DNA of 64,000 nucleotides. It comes from Branchipolynoe longqiensis. Taxonomy: Eukaryota > Annelida > Polychaeta > Phyllodocida > Polynoidae. Positions 21,450 through 32,669 of the stretch are shown here, piece by piece. The notes below the pieces were generated by a model. That model made no database searches and was not told where the DNA came from. It was given only the letters and a program-made list of their open reading frames with translations. Location: the NCBI GenBank assembly GCA_030323885.1, contig CM059194.1:30545367-30609366 (forward strand), in the 5' to 3' direction. Position numbers and translations under genes: made by a program. Position 1 is the first letter of the stretch. Every line of letters starts with the position of its first letter.

Positions 21450-23370
21450 ACCTAGAGGCCGGGGTAAAAAGGGAAGGCATCGTGAGAGGCATGGGTGGGT
21501 TGGAGCCCGAGGAGGTCCACCTCGGTCCGCGCCGTCTCGGCCCAGGGGCCGGCGAGGTGGGTGCAGCTGAGGGCGTCGGCGAGGAGGAGGTCCGCCCCGG
21601 GTTTGTGGGTGATACGCAGCTCGAAGGATCCCGTGGCCGCCATCAACCAGAGCTCTCTCGCGCAGGTCCCGAGGGTGGGGTCTCGGGCGCGTCCCGAGGG
21701 TGGGGTCTCGGGCGCGCCCCGACTCGAGCGCGGCGGCGGATGCCATGTTGTCAGTGTTGACAACCACCGTCGCCCCCGCGATGTCATCCGGGAGGAGGAA
21801 GCGGAGGGCGACGATGAGGTTTACCGCCTCGAGCTCATGGATGGAAGGGAAGCGCGCCCGAAAGTCCGCGGAGTACCCTCGGGCGTAGTAGTGCGTGCAG
21901 GAGTAGGCCCCTCCGCCGGTGAGGCAGGAGTCGCACTCGATTACCATGCGACGGCCCTACGGGGCCCGGAGAAGATGTAGGCCGTTGGAGATCCGGCCGT
22001 AGGCGGCGAATCACCTCAGGTCCCGGAGGGCGTCGTCGGCGAGGGTAAGGGAGGCGGCCTTGAAGCAGCTGCGCAGAGCCCCGAGGAGCCGGGCGATGAA
22101 CTTCTGGCCGGGGAGTACGCAGCTGCTGACATGTTTGAGGCGGCCTAGGAGGCTTTGTAGGTCCCGTTTCCCGAGGGCGGGGCGGGCGATGCGGGCCTCG
22201 CAGTCGTCGACGAGGGCCTGGATCTTGTCGGGGGCGACCCGGATGGTCATCGCCTCGCTGTCGAGGGCGAACCCGAGCTAGGTGAGGCGGACAGCGGGGG
22301 GGGTGACACTTACCGGGCGCCACGTCGAGGCCGAGGGCAGCGGTGAGGGCGAGGAAGGCGTCAAAGGCCTGGCACGCCCTCAGGTAGGAGCCCTCGCACC
22401 CGATGAAGTCATCGACGTACACAAGGGCGTGGAAGCCCTCGCGCCGAATGATCCAGGCCACTGCTGCGGTGACGCGGACGCACGCCGCGCCCGAGGAGTG
22501 GCACCCAAAGGGGAGGGCGAGGTCCACATAGGTCTTGCCGTCGAGGCATATGCCATAAAGGGGGCAGGACAGCGGGTCGGCACAGAGCTGGCGGTAGGCC
22601 CGGGAGATGTCGGACGACCAGACGTAGGCCCCGATGCCTTCGTCGATGAGGCGGCGGCCTACGTCGGCGACAGAAGGAAGCCTGTAGGCGTGGGGTTTTC
22701 CGAGGAACTCGCGCCGGGCGATGCCCGAGTTTACGCTCGCTCCCGGAGGGTAGGAGAGGTCCACGATGACCCGCCTCTTTCCCGAGTCGGACTTGGGGCG
22801 GGTCATCATGGGGGAGACCTGGGTCCAGGGGCTAAAGGGGGGAAGGGTGAAGGGGCCGATGAGGGCGCCGAGGGCCAGCTCCGTGACGACGAACTCCTGG
22901 ATGTGAGGGAGGTTCTCGGGGGGCTCGTGGTGGTTAGAAAAGGAGGGGCGGGGGGGGGGGGTCGAGGCGGAGTAGTTGGAGGGGAAGCCGAACTCGAGCA
23001 AGTCGAGGACGGCGGGGTCGGGGTAGCCCTGGAGGTGGGCACGCCAGGCAGGTATGTGGAGGCCTGAGGGGAGGGGGATGCGGGCGGCCAAAAAATTAGG
23101 GAGGCCCGCTTCCCGGAGGGCGGTATAGGTGTGGTTGAAGGAGGGGTACCTGGCCCACGCCTCGCCGGAGGTGTGGGGCCAGGTGGAGAGGATGGTGGGG
23201 CGGTACTGGGTGGGAGTGGGGCCGCAGGAGGGGGCGGCGGGGAGGGTGGCTTGGAGGTGGGGGTCGAGGACGTCGACGGTGGGCTCGTCGACGGTGTGCG
23301 CCGAGGCGGGAGGGGGATGGGGGGGGGGAGGGTGAGGAGGTGCGGTGGGGGCGGGAGAGGGGGGCAGCAA
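21450..23370 (-). pseudogene. Reverse transcriptase and RNase H of the minus-strand Ngaro element
   Basis: The reverse transcriptase core (about 22830-22310) reads TRPKSDSGKRRVIVDLSYPP, SSDISRAYRQL and LALPFGCHSSG, with the catalytic box ALVYVDDFIG intact. Just after, at a G-run near 22296-22304, the frame shifts; the following connection domain (22250-22011) includes KRDLQSLLGRLKHVSS, and an in-frame TAG lies at about 22279. RNase H (about 21945-21560) shows IECDSCLTGGGAYS, IHELEAVNL and VVVNTDNMASAAA. A 26-bp tandem duplication near 21667-21718 disrupts its C-terminal part. The proline-rich N-terminus from 23370 has no known domain. Confidence 0.85.
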
Positions 23371-23719
23371 AGTCCTGCGGAGTGGGGGTGGGGGGCAGGG
23401 TCAGGGGGGTGGGGAAGGGGGCGGGGGGGAGGATCGGGGGGGCAGAGGAAGGCGGTGTCGCCGGAGGTGAGGTGGAAATCGGGGTCGAGGGTGTTGGTGG
23501 AGACCTGGTGCTGAGAGGCGTTGAGAGCCTTAGGGGCGGGGTGGTGGTCGGGCCGCGCCTCAGGGGAGCTGGTGGTGCTCCGGGCGGTCCGGTGGGTGTC
23601 CGGCTGGGGGCCGGGGGCGATATCAGGGGGGCTGTCTGGGGTGGTGGTGGTTCTGTCAGCAGTCTTGTGTTGAGTGGGCCGGTAAGGGGCCTCCGGGCCG
23701 GCCGGGGGGCACCGGCGCA

Positions 23720-24385
23720 CTAAATATCCGCCGAGGTGGCGGGCGTCGCGCGCTCACGTGCACACGTGTGCCGCTGCCTGGTGCCCCCTTGGCCGTGAAC
23801 CTCCCCGGGCGTAGCTTGGGTGCAGGAGGTAGGATCCCTGTTCCAGGCGTTGCAGGGGGCCCCATGGAGGTCCCTACTGTAGAGCACCCGGGTGTCGGCC
23901 TGGGTGCAGGGCTGGGGCCGGGGTCTGGCTGGGTCTGCGGCGCGGGCGGGTGTGGTGGCGGCTTGGTGGGCGGGCATGGTGAGGGATTCCACCCTCAGCA
24001 GGTTGAGGGCAACTGGATCGTGCCAGCCGTGGGGGAGCCTCCCGTCCGCTATCCACGTGAAGATAGTTTCAGAATAGCGGCGGACGGTAGGAGTCGGATA
24101 CACGAGGTTGTCCCTCAGCACGGTGAGGGTGTGGTGGTGTAGGCCTGGGATGGAGTGGGCGAGGAAGCTTGGATGGCTGACCAGGGTGAGAAGGGCAAGG
24201 CTATACTCATCCTTGGTAGCCTCGCCCCTCTTCACGGGCTTCCGCTCAGGGCCCCTCTCCACCAGGTCCGAGGGGAAGATGTAGTCAGCGGGTATACCTT
24301 TGCGCCTGACCGTGTGTTGTACCTCGGCGGAGGCCAGGATCTCGCGGACGGCGTCGGCCGCGGATGCTAGGGTGTGCTCGACCAT
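23720..24385 (-). pseudogene. Gag-like ORF of the minus-strand Ngaro element
   Basis: The protein begins MVEHTLASAADAVREI and continues IPADYIFPSDLV and a helical region ending LPHGWHDPVALNLLRVESLT. The C-terminus has CNAWNRDPTSC and later Cys and His residues, resembling the C-x-x-W-N zinc-binding end of DIRS/Ngaro gag proteins. The canonical spacing of the last Cys/His is not kept, so a frameshift there is likely. Gag should package element RNA (family knowledge). It lies upstream of the RT frame on the same strand. The true start may be further upstream towards repeat A1. Confidence 0.65.
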
Positions 24386-24882
24386 GTCCTGGAGGTAAGC
24401 TGGGGGGCGGAGCGGCCGCGGCTTGGGCGGTGAGGCGGCTGTAGCGTTCGTACTGGGGGTGCACTGCCCCCGGCAGAGTCGCTTGAGGTGGCGGCGGGGG
24501 GCAGGCCCCGCCCGCGGCGCGCGCCCGAGGTGCTGGGGCGGGCGGCATGGTGTAGGCGGCTTGTCGCCTCGGCGCAGGCGAAGGGCTCTCCGGTGGTCCC
24601 CGGGGCCCCCCCGACTCGAGGGCGTCTATGCGGCTAGTGAGGCGCTGGATGGCCTCGAGGATTGCAGCCTCGGTGCCCCAGGGTCGGTCCGAGGGCGCCG
24701 AAGGAGACGCCGGGGCCGAGGAGGGTGAGGCGCCTCCCGGCGAGCCTGAGGAGGGTCCGGGCGTGGCCAGGACGGTCGTCCGGGAGCTCTTGCGGCCCTT
24801 GCCTTTTCCGTGTCAGGGCATGCTGGAGCGGTCCGAGGGGATGCAGTGGTCCGAGGTGGAGGTAGCGGTGTTGGAGAGCCAA

Positions 24883-25128
24883 AGGAAAAATGGCAGAGCG
24901 TGGAGGAGGCTGGAGGGCGAGTGACTGAGGGAGGCCGGCGGGCGGCCTTATAAGGGAAGGCAGGAGGGCGATGGCAGGGGAGGTGTGAAAGCAGCGGGCC
25001 CGGGGGAGGGCGAGGGAGAAAGCTGAGAGGCGGACGTCGAGGGAGGTGCGAATGCTGCGCGATGACCGGGGAGGCGGGGGAGGGTCTCTTCCTCTCCACA
25101 CATCAAACGCAATGCTCGCATTACGACC
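24883..25128 (-). repeat. Ngaro A1 repeat
   Basis: This 246-bp copy is nearly identical to A2 at 20037-20282. It is the 5' terminal repeat in element orientation and should hold the promoter. A TTATAAGG-containing stretch near 24950 could act as a TATA-like element on the minus strand. Confidence 0.9.
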
Positions 25129-25405
25129 AATTCGTGATGGTGTGGGTCATCTGATCGATCCTGCTCAGTGGATACATTTGCAGTTTGGGCTATTTTCCGT
25201 TCCAACCAGTGGTCCACAACTGGTTCATCAAAGGCTGTGGTATGTGCTTTCCTGTCTGTGGGAAAGTGCATATAAAAGACCCCTTGCTGCTTTTCGGAAA
25301 GAGTAGCCTATGTGGCGCCAGCGGGTTTCCTCCAAAGAAATATGTCAGAATGACCATATGTTAGATGTCCAATAGCCGATGGTCAGTTAATTAAAACAAA
25401 CTTGT
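25129..25405 (+). mobile_element. SINE family 1, 5'-truncated
   Basis: GTGTGGGTCATCTGATCGAT begins the match to 36504-36760. AAGTGCATATAAAAGACC and AAAGAAATATGTCAGAATGA follow. AATTC occurs at both ends (25129-25133 and after the tail), a possible short target duplication. The tRNA head is absent. It lies immediately beside the Ngaro boundary and inside the pogo-like MITE. Confidence 0.8.
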
Positions 25406-25657
25406 TATGCCCATAATTCCTTAATTCAAAGGTAATTCAGTAAACGGAACCCCAATTTGGCGTGACCCTGCTGTTTTCGCGATGACATTTTATGGACTCC
25501 AACGATTGCGTTTTAACAGGGTTTCACTGTACCTATAGTTAGTCATGGCCCAACCATGCTCTGAGGGGTTTTGTGGTCAAATTGTGGATCTTAGGGCCAT
25601 TCAGTCCTGATGACTGTCCTCGGTGACGTAGGATAAGGCAAATTACATAATCACCGG

Positions 25658-25985
25658 ACGTGGTGGCCGAATCGGCAAGCGCGCAGACCTTCTGTGCGAA
25701 AGGTCGGGAGTTCGAATCCCGGCCGAGTCAAACCAAAGGCTTACACAATTGATGCTTATCACTACCTAGCCTGGTGCTCGACATCGTTATGATTGGGCAA
25801 GGACTTGTTAGCTCAGTATCAGGATAACATGACTGAATGGGAAATTGCGTCATGGTGCTGGCGGCTTGGTCTCTGAGTGGATCGGCACTATAAAGTCACC
25901 ATGGGTGCGCACTGCCATGAGACAGTACCCGGCCTGATATGACGCTAAATGTCGCTAGGGTGGTAAAACCCCAACTAATAAACAA
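25658..25985 (+). mobile_element. SINE family 2
   Basis: The head GGTGGCCGAATCGGCAAGCG with B-box GGGAGTTCGAATCCC is the best-preserved tRNA-like head of the family here. The body and GATATGACGCTAAATGTCGC tail follow. It could be mistaken for a tRNA-Leu or tRNA-Ser gene, but the conserved body identifies a SINE. Confidence 0.85.
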
Positions 25986-26112
25986 TAGTACAGAATTGGA
26001 ATTTAGTGCAAATAATATTATCATCTGAAATAAATTTGAATGTTTTGATATGCATGGCAAAAATATATCTACATTTCTTCACTTCTAATATTTCCGATGT
26101 TAACCGTATGAT

Positions 26113-26630
26113 AAAAGTTGCATCGAACTGAAATGCGTAGATTATAACGATCAAACTAATTCATTTACCTCAACAATATGACAGAAACAAAAACCATTGG
26201 ACTATGCAACTCGAATCAAGTTCTACTGCCTATCATGGATAAGTCTGAATAGACTTGTTTTCACCATCAGAAAGCCCGAGCCTACACTTTTACTGACCCA
26301 AGGGATTTTTAACTTCCCACACCACATAGATATGGTATGAGAGGAACTGGCCTTTGATGACGTGGTGGAAATCCAAATTGGCAGAGGTGAGGCCACGGGG
26401 AATCAAACCACCGAACCACTGAAGCTAGCTTACAATAAATGTAAGCAATTCTTTGCATTTGTTAAAGCTGCATAGTTTGATGAAGGCAAAACATTTTAGA
26501 AACCAAGAAACTTAGCTGGATTTCATTCTGCATATCCAACTTAGACACGAGTGTACTAATTAAATAGCTATTGCTGCATAGAAGTAATTTCAAGTCAGTT
26601 TAATAGAACCTGTCACTGCTGAAGCCTTAT
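26113..26630. mobile_element. Two degraded MITE P fragments
   Basis: At 26113-26212 the stretch GATTATAACGATCAA and ACCATTGGACTATGCAACT marks one end. At 26463-26630 AAAGCTGCATAGTTTGATGA and the following ATATCCAACTTAGACAC segment mark the other. The middle has been replaced by unrelated sequence. Confidence 0.6.
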
Positions 26631-28081
26631 GATTTCCAGCAATTTTACTTGCACACTACAATTAATATAGATAAATAAAAGGATATATATATATAGATCA
26701 AATTATAGATATATAAATAAATAGAAAATACGCTGATAATTCAAGCAAAGTCTTAGAGGGTATCATTATCATCATCATGCTGACGGTCGTGATGTGACAA
26801 AGACTGCTTTCATTACTTGACTGTCGCTCTCCATTTAGCTCTGTGCTGTGAGAGTGATGTCCATGAGTCGGTCTTAATGTCTCTCAGCTTCAGGTTTCTC
26901 TGGATGGTATCCTTGAACCTGAGATGAAGGCGCCCTCTCGTTATGTAACCAGAAGACAGTTGAGAGGTTGTACATGCTAGATAAAGGTAAACTTTGAATT
27001 TAAAATATAAAACTAATGACCACTAACACAGCAAGGTGAAGACAGTCAGAGAAAGTAACTATTGGTAACCAAGCAACTATCCGATTGTAGAATGAACAAA
27101 CTCATAGAGGTTTGGAGGGATGTGGGAGAATGCTTACAAACAGAGAAAGAATGCATGCAGTAGATAGCTACACAACAACTGAAAGTGATAAAAACAAGGG
27201 GAGTCACAAGACTATTAGTATCACTGTCTAGCGGCGAAAACAAGTCGTCAGACTTAACCGTTATGGGCAGCATCATTACACCCATCACAAAAATATAGCA
27301 TGGTTTCACTATCAATATCTATCTCCAACTTTAAAAGTGAACTAAACTAGATTAGAATAATCAATCTAATATTCTTATATTAAAAATATGGGGCGGGGAA
27401 CCAATAAAGCCATTGGATCACACAAAATTAATGAAGAACACCAGAACAATTATAATCCACCACTTTTTTTCAACTCCTAACTGCAGAAAAAAAGAAAAAA
27501 AGACCAAAGGCTGCATCCACAGCGAAATTAATCAAATCCCAAATGCGTGTCGGGTATTGCAATTATGTGGTTTCAATTTAAGGAAAATGTCAACTTGCAT
27601 TTGCATGCGAGTTAATCCCAATATATTAATTTAACAGGAGTTGAAAGAAGATCCCGGGCATGTCCACCAGGAGTGTGGGTCTTCTTAAAGAGGCCTGTTC
27701 ACTTGTGTCGGAGACGGACTCTCCCCAATATTAAAATAACCTAACCATGTTCTGTTTTCATATATAGGGCGTATAAAAAGTTATTTGAGTATAGGAAGCG
27801 GAAAATACACTACGCTTGTTTATTATGCTCTGTTGACTTTGTGACTTGCTTCGTGATATTTGTGCTCCATGTGCTGCGGGCCTGTGCTCCGACCCGTGCT
27901 GCGGTCCTGTGTTGACCAATATATACTGCCGGTGTGCGCATGACTTGCCCCACTCACCTGATTTTTTGTTTACAGGTACAGGTTTTCACAGGTCAGTGGT
28001 TGAGATATATATAAAAGTTGAGAATCTATTTACCCTTTCGTTGTCTCATTGTTATTTGAAGCCAGAACCTATTTATATATA
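26631..28081. other. Intron sequence, no gene recognised
   Basis: AT-rich with a short (TA)n tract near 26678-26697. The stretch 26790-26950 (CTTCAGGTTTCTCTGGATGG and neighbours) may be a decayed retroelement but has no confirmable domain. Short open frames lack domains. Confidence 0.4.
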
Positions 28082-28217
28082 TGGATAGTGATAAACCCTT
28101 TATCGCATGTAATAAGCTCTGTAGTGGCCTCCCCCCCTTGGGTTGGGTGGGGGGTGGGTCTGCCTCGCCCCCCCCCCCCCTTCCTTGGGGTGGGGTTCCC
28201 CACTCGCGTGCTAGCAT
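28082..28217 (+). repeat. Ngaro A1 repeat
   Basis: This 136-bp copy matches A2 at 32756-32889 and contains a long C-run of variable length. It is the 5' terminal repeat. It starts inside a (TA)-rich target, which blurs the exact end. Confidence 0.9.
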
Positions 28218-28288
28218 CGGACGTGTTTGGACGTGCGCTAGGGTCTCCCGTGCCTCTCGGCTTCCCCGGCTTCTCAGGCAACCTTTCC

Positions 28289-29247
28289 ATGCCGGCAGCT
28301 GCCAGGTTTTGTGCCGCGTGCATGGAGAACCATACCGGCCTTGTGGGGGACAACTGTAGACGTAGTAACAAGAGCGGCAAGGATACAGCTATGGCAGACC
28401 AGCGGCAGACACGGGCCTCCAGCAAAGAGAGAGACCATAGCCAGGAGCAGGCTGGTGACAGTCTGGGGGTCACCCCTAGCATGGAGGCCTTCATGGAAGC
28501 CGTGAGAAGGGTGGAGCGCGCCGGCGCAGCCGTGACGGTTGTGATGGCAGACCGAGGTCGGGGGACTCGGATGAATCAGAGGACGAGACGGTGGAGGCGT
28601 GGACTGCCCGCGACTCAAAGCACAGGTCCCGGCAGCGAAGGAAGAAGTCATCCCGGAGGCACCGCCACTGCCGATCACGGAGCAGCAGCAGCAGCAGCCA
28701 GTCCAGGAGCTCCAGCCGAGAACGACGCCTCAGGCGTAAGTACAGCCTCAAAAGCTTTTGCGATAAAGACGCTAAGGATATGAACCTACATGATCTGGTT
28801 ATTGCAAACCTGAAATGGGCAGTGGCATCCAAAACCATGTCGGCGGCCGACAAAGATGGGGTGATGAAGCATGTCAGTTACATGGTGATGAAGGCATCTG
28901 CAGACTCATATCCTAACAAAGCCTATCAGGGCTATGACAAGGACATCCGGAGGATCGCGATCAACAAAGGTATGCGGGCATTCGTAGGAGGCAACATGGA
29001 TGTGGCTATGGAACATTTCGCCGCCGAGAAACGCGCGCATCAGACCGGCAGATCAAGCGACCACCCGGCAAGGCGCAGGGTGGCTAGGCGCAAGGGGGCC
29101 TGTGAGGCTTGGAACAGCTCATCGGGCTATTCGCAGGGGACAGGCTGTGACGATCATCACAACTGCCGGTACTGCTGGGACACGGCCCACCGGGGTCCCA
29201 AATGCAAGGATCGGGGAGCCAGCACCTTCAAGCCGGCAAGGCGGTAG
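28289..29247 (+). pseudogene. Gag-like ORF of the plus-strand Ngaro element
   Basis: From an ATG at 28289 the frame reads MPAAARFCAACMENHTG and acidic/basic sequence. It shifts by one base near 28555 into the frame DSDESEDETVEAWTARDSKH. An Arg/Ser-rich stretch (about 28640-28735) precedes a helical domain, LVIANLKWAVASKTMSAADK and IAINKGMRAFVGGNMDVAME. The C-terminus has CEAWN, then CDDHHNCRYCWDTAH and KC, a zinc-binding arrangement typical of DIRS/Ngaro gag proteins. The frameshift inactivates this copy unless it is a sequencing error. Confidence 0.8.
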
Positions 29248-29599
29248 CAATCAACCGCCGGTCCGCTGGGCAGTCGGGCCACGGGCGGCCCCAGTACCGC
29301 AGGCCGGGACGTCGGCTGCATCATTGGCATGTCGGGGGGGGGGTCGCTAACGGCGCTCCCGCCGCTGGTCTCGGCTGCATTGAGGACGCTGTCGCTTCCA
29401 CCCACGCCATCACGGGCGACACCGGGTGTGACAATATAGACAGCTCTGATTTATGTTGTGCTGTTAATTTGTGGTTAGCGGGCGCCCCCCTCCAGGAGGC
29501 TTGGTGGGGCCAGGCTTACTGAAGGCACTAACTACAGCAGTGTTGAATACTCCGGCTGTAATACTTCTCTTTCCACTTGTAATAAAAACTACATTGTTA

Positions 29600-31637
29600 A
29601 CGACGTTGTGAAAAGTGTCATTGATGATATTGTTGAATTAGGTGGTGGTTGTTTACCCGCTGGCCAGATGGCCGGCGAGATCGGTAGTAATCAGGGTTGC
29701 ACTATCGGCCACGATAGTAGCGTTGACACAGGTTCCCATCCCATTCCCCACCACGATGTGGCAGTAGCGGAAAAAAGTAGTAATGGTGAGAGTATAACAC
29801 CTAATATTAATGGTCTCAATCCCAGTTCCCAGCATGGCAGCACAGCGGTGGGCGAAATCAGGGGGGGAAGCATTGGCTCATCTTTTCCGGTCAGGCTGAG
29901 GCCGGCCAGTTATACAAAGTAACCGCGACCGACCCAGGGGTCTATATCATGAGTTTATTGTTTATGACGCCTGTGCCCAGGGCACCTGTGACTGCAGCCA
30001 CTCTATAGGTCGCGCTGTCGCCCAGCTCCTCCCCTGCCGGTTCTTCGCGGAAAGCTTCCTACGGGGTGATAATGACCCGGACTGGGAGTATGTAATGAGG
30101 GGGGTCATTTTCGGCTTTTGAGTAATAACTGACGGCTGCAACTCAGCATACGGGGGTCGCAACTATGGCTCCAGCACGGGGGCTCTCACCCACTCAGCCA
30201 TGTCTGACTGGGGCGCGAAATTGATGCGGGAATGCTTACAGTGAGAGTCGAGCCTGAGCTTTGCTCACACCCCATAGGCACCGTCCCCAAGCCTGACTCG
30301 ATAAGTTTCCGCACAATAATTGACTGTAGCACACCCAAGGAGACCTGTGTCAACCTCTTCACGGACCAGTGCACCACCAAATTCGCATATAAAAGCATAG
30401 ACGATGTTACTGATAATATGATATAAGGTGATTTCATGTCGGTAGTTGATATATCCGACGCCTACAGGGCGGTTAACATTCACCCCTCCAGCACCAGCCG
30501 CCAGGGCCTCTCCTGGCAATTTGCCAAAGGTGTTACTACATATCTCAGAGATAATAGGCTATGTATGGGGCTCAGCTCGAGCCCATTTGTATTCTCTAAA
30601 ATTTCTGATTTTATTGTTCGCTGTATGGTACGTAGGGGTCATGGTCGTGTCAGCAACTATCCGGGCGATTTTTGTACACTAACGCAGACCTTTGAAGAGG
30701 GTGTAATGGCACAAGCCGACCTAGTAGCTCTGCTCAGACTCTTAGGATTCTTTGTGAGCTTTAGGAAACTGACATCACCCAATCATGTTTGTAGGTTTTT
30801 GGGTATACTGATCGACTCGGAAAACATGAACTTGAGTCTGCCGGACGACAAATTGAGCAAATTGTTCAAATGTATCGAAAAACTTTACGAGCGCAAGCGC
30901 GCCACCCGCATGGAAGTTGAGCACTTGGCGGGTCTGGTCTCCCATTGTGCTAAAGTGGTCAGGGGTGGCCGCACATTTGCACACCGCATCTACGACCTCT
31001 GCGGCTCAGTTAAGCGCTCCTACTACAAAGTCCACCTAAACCAGGAGTTCAAGGCGGATTTGGAGTGGTGGCTGAGGTTCGCCTCTGCCTTCAACGGCTC
31101 CGCAAACATCTGCCCTCGCCACTCTCAGGTGCTCTGCACATACAGCGATGCGAGCCGCTTTGGCTTTGCAGCATTTCATGCGTGCGACTGGTTGGCGGGG
31201 AAGTGGGGGGGTCCTCTGATGTGGGCAAGGGTGGGCCGGCCCTCGGCCACCATGCAACCGCCCCCTTTGACAACTGTTTGGAGAGTGAGGGGGAATTAGC
31301 ACACATAAACACTCTCGAGTTCTGGCCGATCCTCTGCGCAGCAAACCGCTGGGCCCACATGTGGGCTGACCGTTACATAATAATGGTGACAGACAATACA
31401 ACTGTGATGCATGCCATGAATGCAGGGAAATCCAAAAATAAGCAAATAATGCGCCGGCTCTATGACATGTTCTGGCTGGCAGTAAAATTCAACTTTGACA
31501 TTTGATCAGTTTACATTAAAAGTGAGGCCAACACAATCTGTGACAGCCTCTCGCGGCTAAATGAACATGACGCCAACTCCCGCCTAACGGGGGCCATTGG
31601 CCCGAATTACATGCGCTGTAGTCAACTTTTCGCTTAG
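29600..31637 (+). pseudogene. Reverse transcriptase and RNase H of the plus-strand Ngaro element
   Basis: The RT (about 30240-31000) shows HPIGTVPKPDSISFRTIIDC, VVDISDAYRAVNIHPSS and LCMGLSSSPFVFSK. A TAA at 30424-30426 interrupts it. The catalytic box reads NYPGDFC where Y-[VL]-D-D is expected, so the first Asp is lost. A connection part follows, ATRMEVEHLAGLVSHCAKVV. RNase H begins TYSDASRFGFAAFHA, shifts frame near a G-run at about 31206-31212, continues INTLEFWPILCAANRW and MVTDNTTVMHAMNAG, has a TGA at 31503-31505, and ends with ANTICDSLSRLNEHD. The N-terminal stretch from 29600 has no recognised domain. Confidence 0.85.
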
Positions 31638-31640
31638 TAT

Positions 31641-32613
31641 GGACCATGTTTTGCAGACTTGCGTTCTCTGGAGGCTGACTGCGAACTGCTAATGGGGCAA
31701 CACCTGGCCCCATCAACGAGGACCTGCGCGAACTCGAGGTTGCGAAAATACTTAACATTTTGTGAGTTCTATGACCGGCAGCCCACGCCCTGTAATGCCA
31801 GGCAGGTCTGCCTCTACATCACTTGGCTGTCAAAATCTATGAGATACACATCAATTCGCTCCTATCTGAGCTCCTTAAGCCTGCACCTAAAATCAGCAGG
31901 CAGCCCCGGGCTAGACTACGATGACTTCAACATCCGTCGGTGCTTGGCTGGGGCATGCCGTGCCCTGGGGGACGCCCCTCGTCAGGCCAGGCCACTGCTC
32001 CCGGACCAGCTGGCGGCCATGCTGGCTCTCCTGTCGGACACGCCAGGACACACCTCCTTCAAGGCGGCGATCCTAACATCCTTTAGGGGGCTGCTCAGGA
32101 AGGCGCACATCACAAATTCTGATGGACCCCTCCTCTGGGAGGATTTCTCATTCCACCCTTGGGGCATGACGATCCGGGTTCGGAAGTCCAAAACTATCCA
32201 GTTTGCCGAGCGGACACTGGAAATCCCGATATCAAGTGTGTCCCACCCGCTCCTCTGCGGTATCAGCAGTCGAGCGCCACTTTGAGCAATTGCCGGCTGC
32301 GCCTCAGGACCAGGCATTCAGGATGCCGGCCCCATCAGGCTCAGTTCCGCTCGAGTATGCCAACTACTCGGCGGTTCTCAAACGCCTGTGCCACCGCTCG
32401 GGACTCAACCCTGACCTATTCTCGAGCCACTCCCTCAGAAGGGGTGGCGCTACCTATCTGCTCATGGCGGGCAGCTTGATTCAGGAAATAAAGACTCGGG
32501 GGGACTGGGCGAGTGACTGCGTCTACCTCTACCTTAAAGTTCCCCTGCAGGAGCGGATCACGGATGATCTGAGGGTCGCCAACCTGCTTGCTGCAGTTGG
32601 CTCCCCTGCCTGA
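31641..32613 (+). pseudogene. Tyrosine recombinase of the plus-strand Ngaro element
   Basis: The N-terminal DNA-binding part reads LAPSTRTCANSRLRKYLTFC and VCLYITWLSKSMRYTSIRSY. The catalytic part has SFRGLLRKAHITN (first Arg region), RVRKSKTIQFAE (Lys), FSSHSLRRGGATYLL (His-x-x-Arg) and GDWASDCVYLYLK (Tyr). The frame shifts by one near 32255, between HPLLC and SAVSAVERHFEQLP. It starts within a few bases of the preceding pol stop in the same frame, and ends about 55 bases before repeat B1. Confidence 0.88.
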
Positions 32614-32669
32614 CATTCCCCTGCTCATGCCAGCCATTTTCGTTTGACTTTGTGTTGGGTTCTCTCCTT

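Larger units (their letters stand above)
19770..25128 (-). mobile_element. Ngaro-type tyrosine-recombinase retrotransposon, near full length
   Basis: In its own orientation the order is A1 (25128-24883), gag, RT/RNase H, tyrosine recombinase, B1 (20504-20283), A2 (20282-20037), B2 (19991-19770). These are the split direct repeats of Ngaro elements. A1 and A2 differ at about 3 of 246 positions and B1 and B2 at about 5 of 222, so the insertion is fairly recent. No methyltransferase-like region was seen between RNase H and recombinase, which favours Ngaro over PAT. The flanks suggest a 3-bp AAT overlap at the target. The element is very GC- and CpG-rich against an AT-rich host. Its genes carry frameshifts, several at homopolymer runs. 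Confidence 0.9.
19697..25529. mobile_element. Pogo-like MITE split by a SINE and a Ngaro element
   Basis: The left end CAGTGGAACTCCATTATAAC and right end GTTTTAACAGGGTTTCACTG are imperfect inverted repeats of the pogo/Tigger type. TA lies at 19695-19696 and 25530-25531. Only about 73 bases on the left and about 125 on the right belong to the MITE. The middle is the Ngaro element 19770-25128 followed by SINE 25129-25405. There is no transposase. Confidence 0.7.

Noticed and set aside
22282..23067. 261-codon plus-strand open frame, Gly/Glu/Val-rich
   Set aside because: It is the antisense shadow of the Ngaro reverse transcriptase in very GC-rich sequence. The frames at 20473-21348 and 21495-21980 are likewise shadows.
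25658..25735. tRNA gene (Leu- or Ser-like) with good A and B boxes
   Set aside because: The same sequence continues into a body shared by about twelve dispersed copies, and the acceptor stem does not pair well. It is a SINE head. The same holds for 1877, 14588, 36467, 37775 and 43603.
30232..30426. Independent small gene
   Set aside because: It is in the same frame as the following RT sequence and is separated from it only by a TAA; it is the RT N-terminal part.
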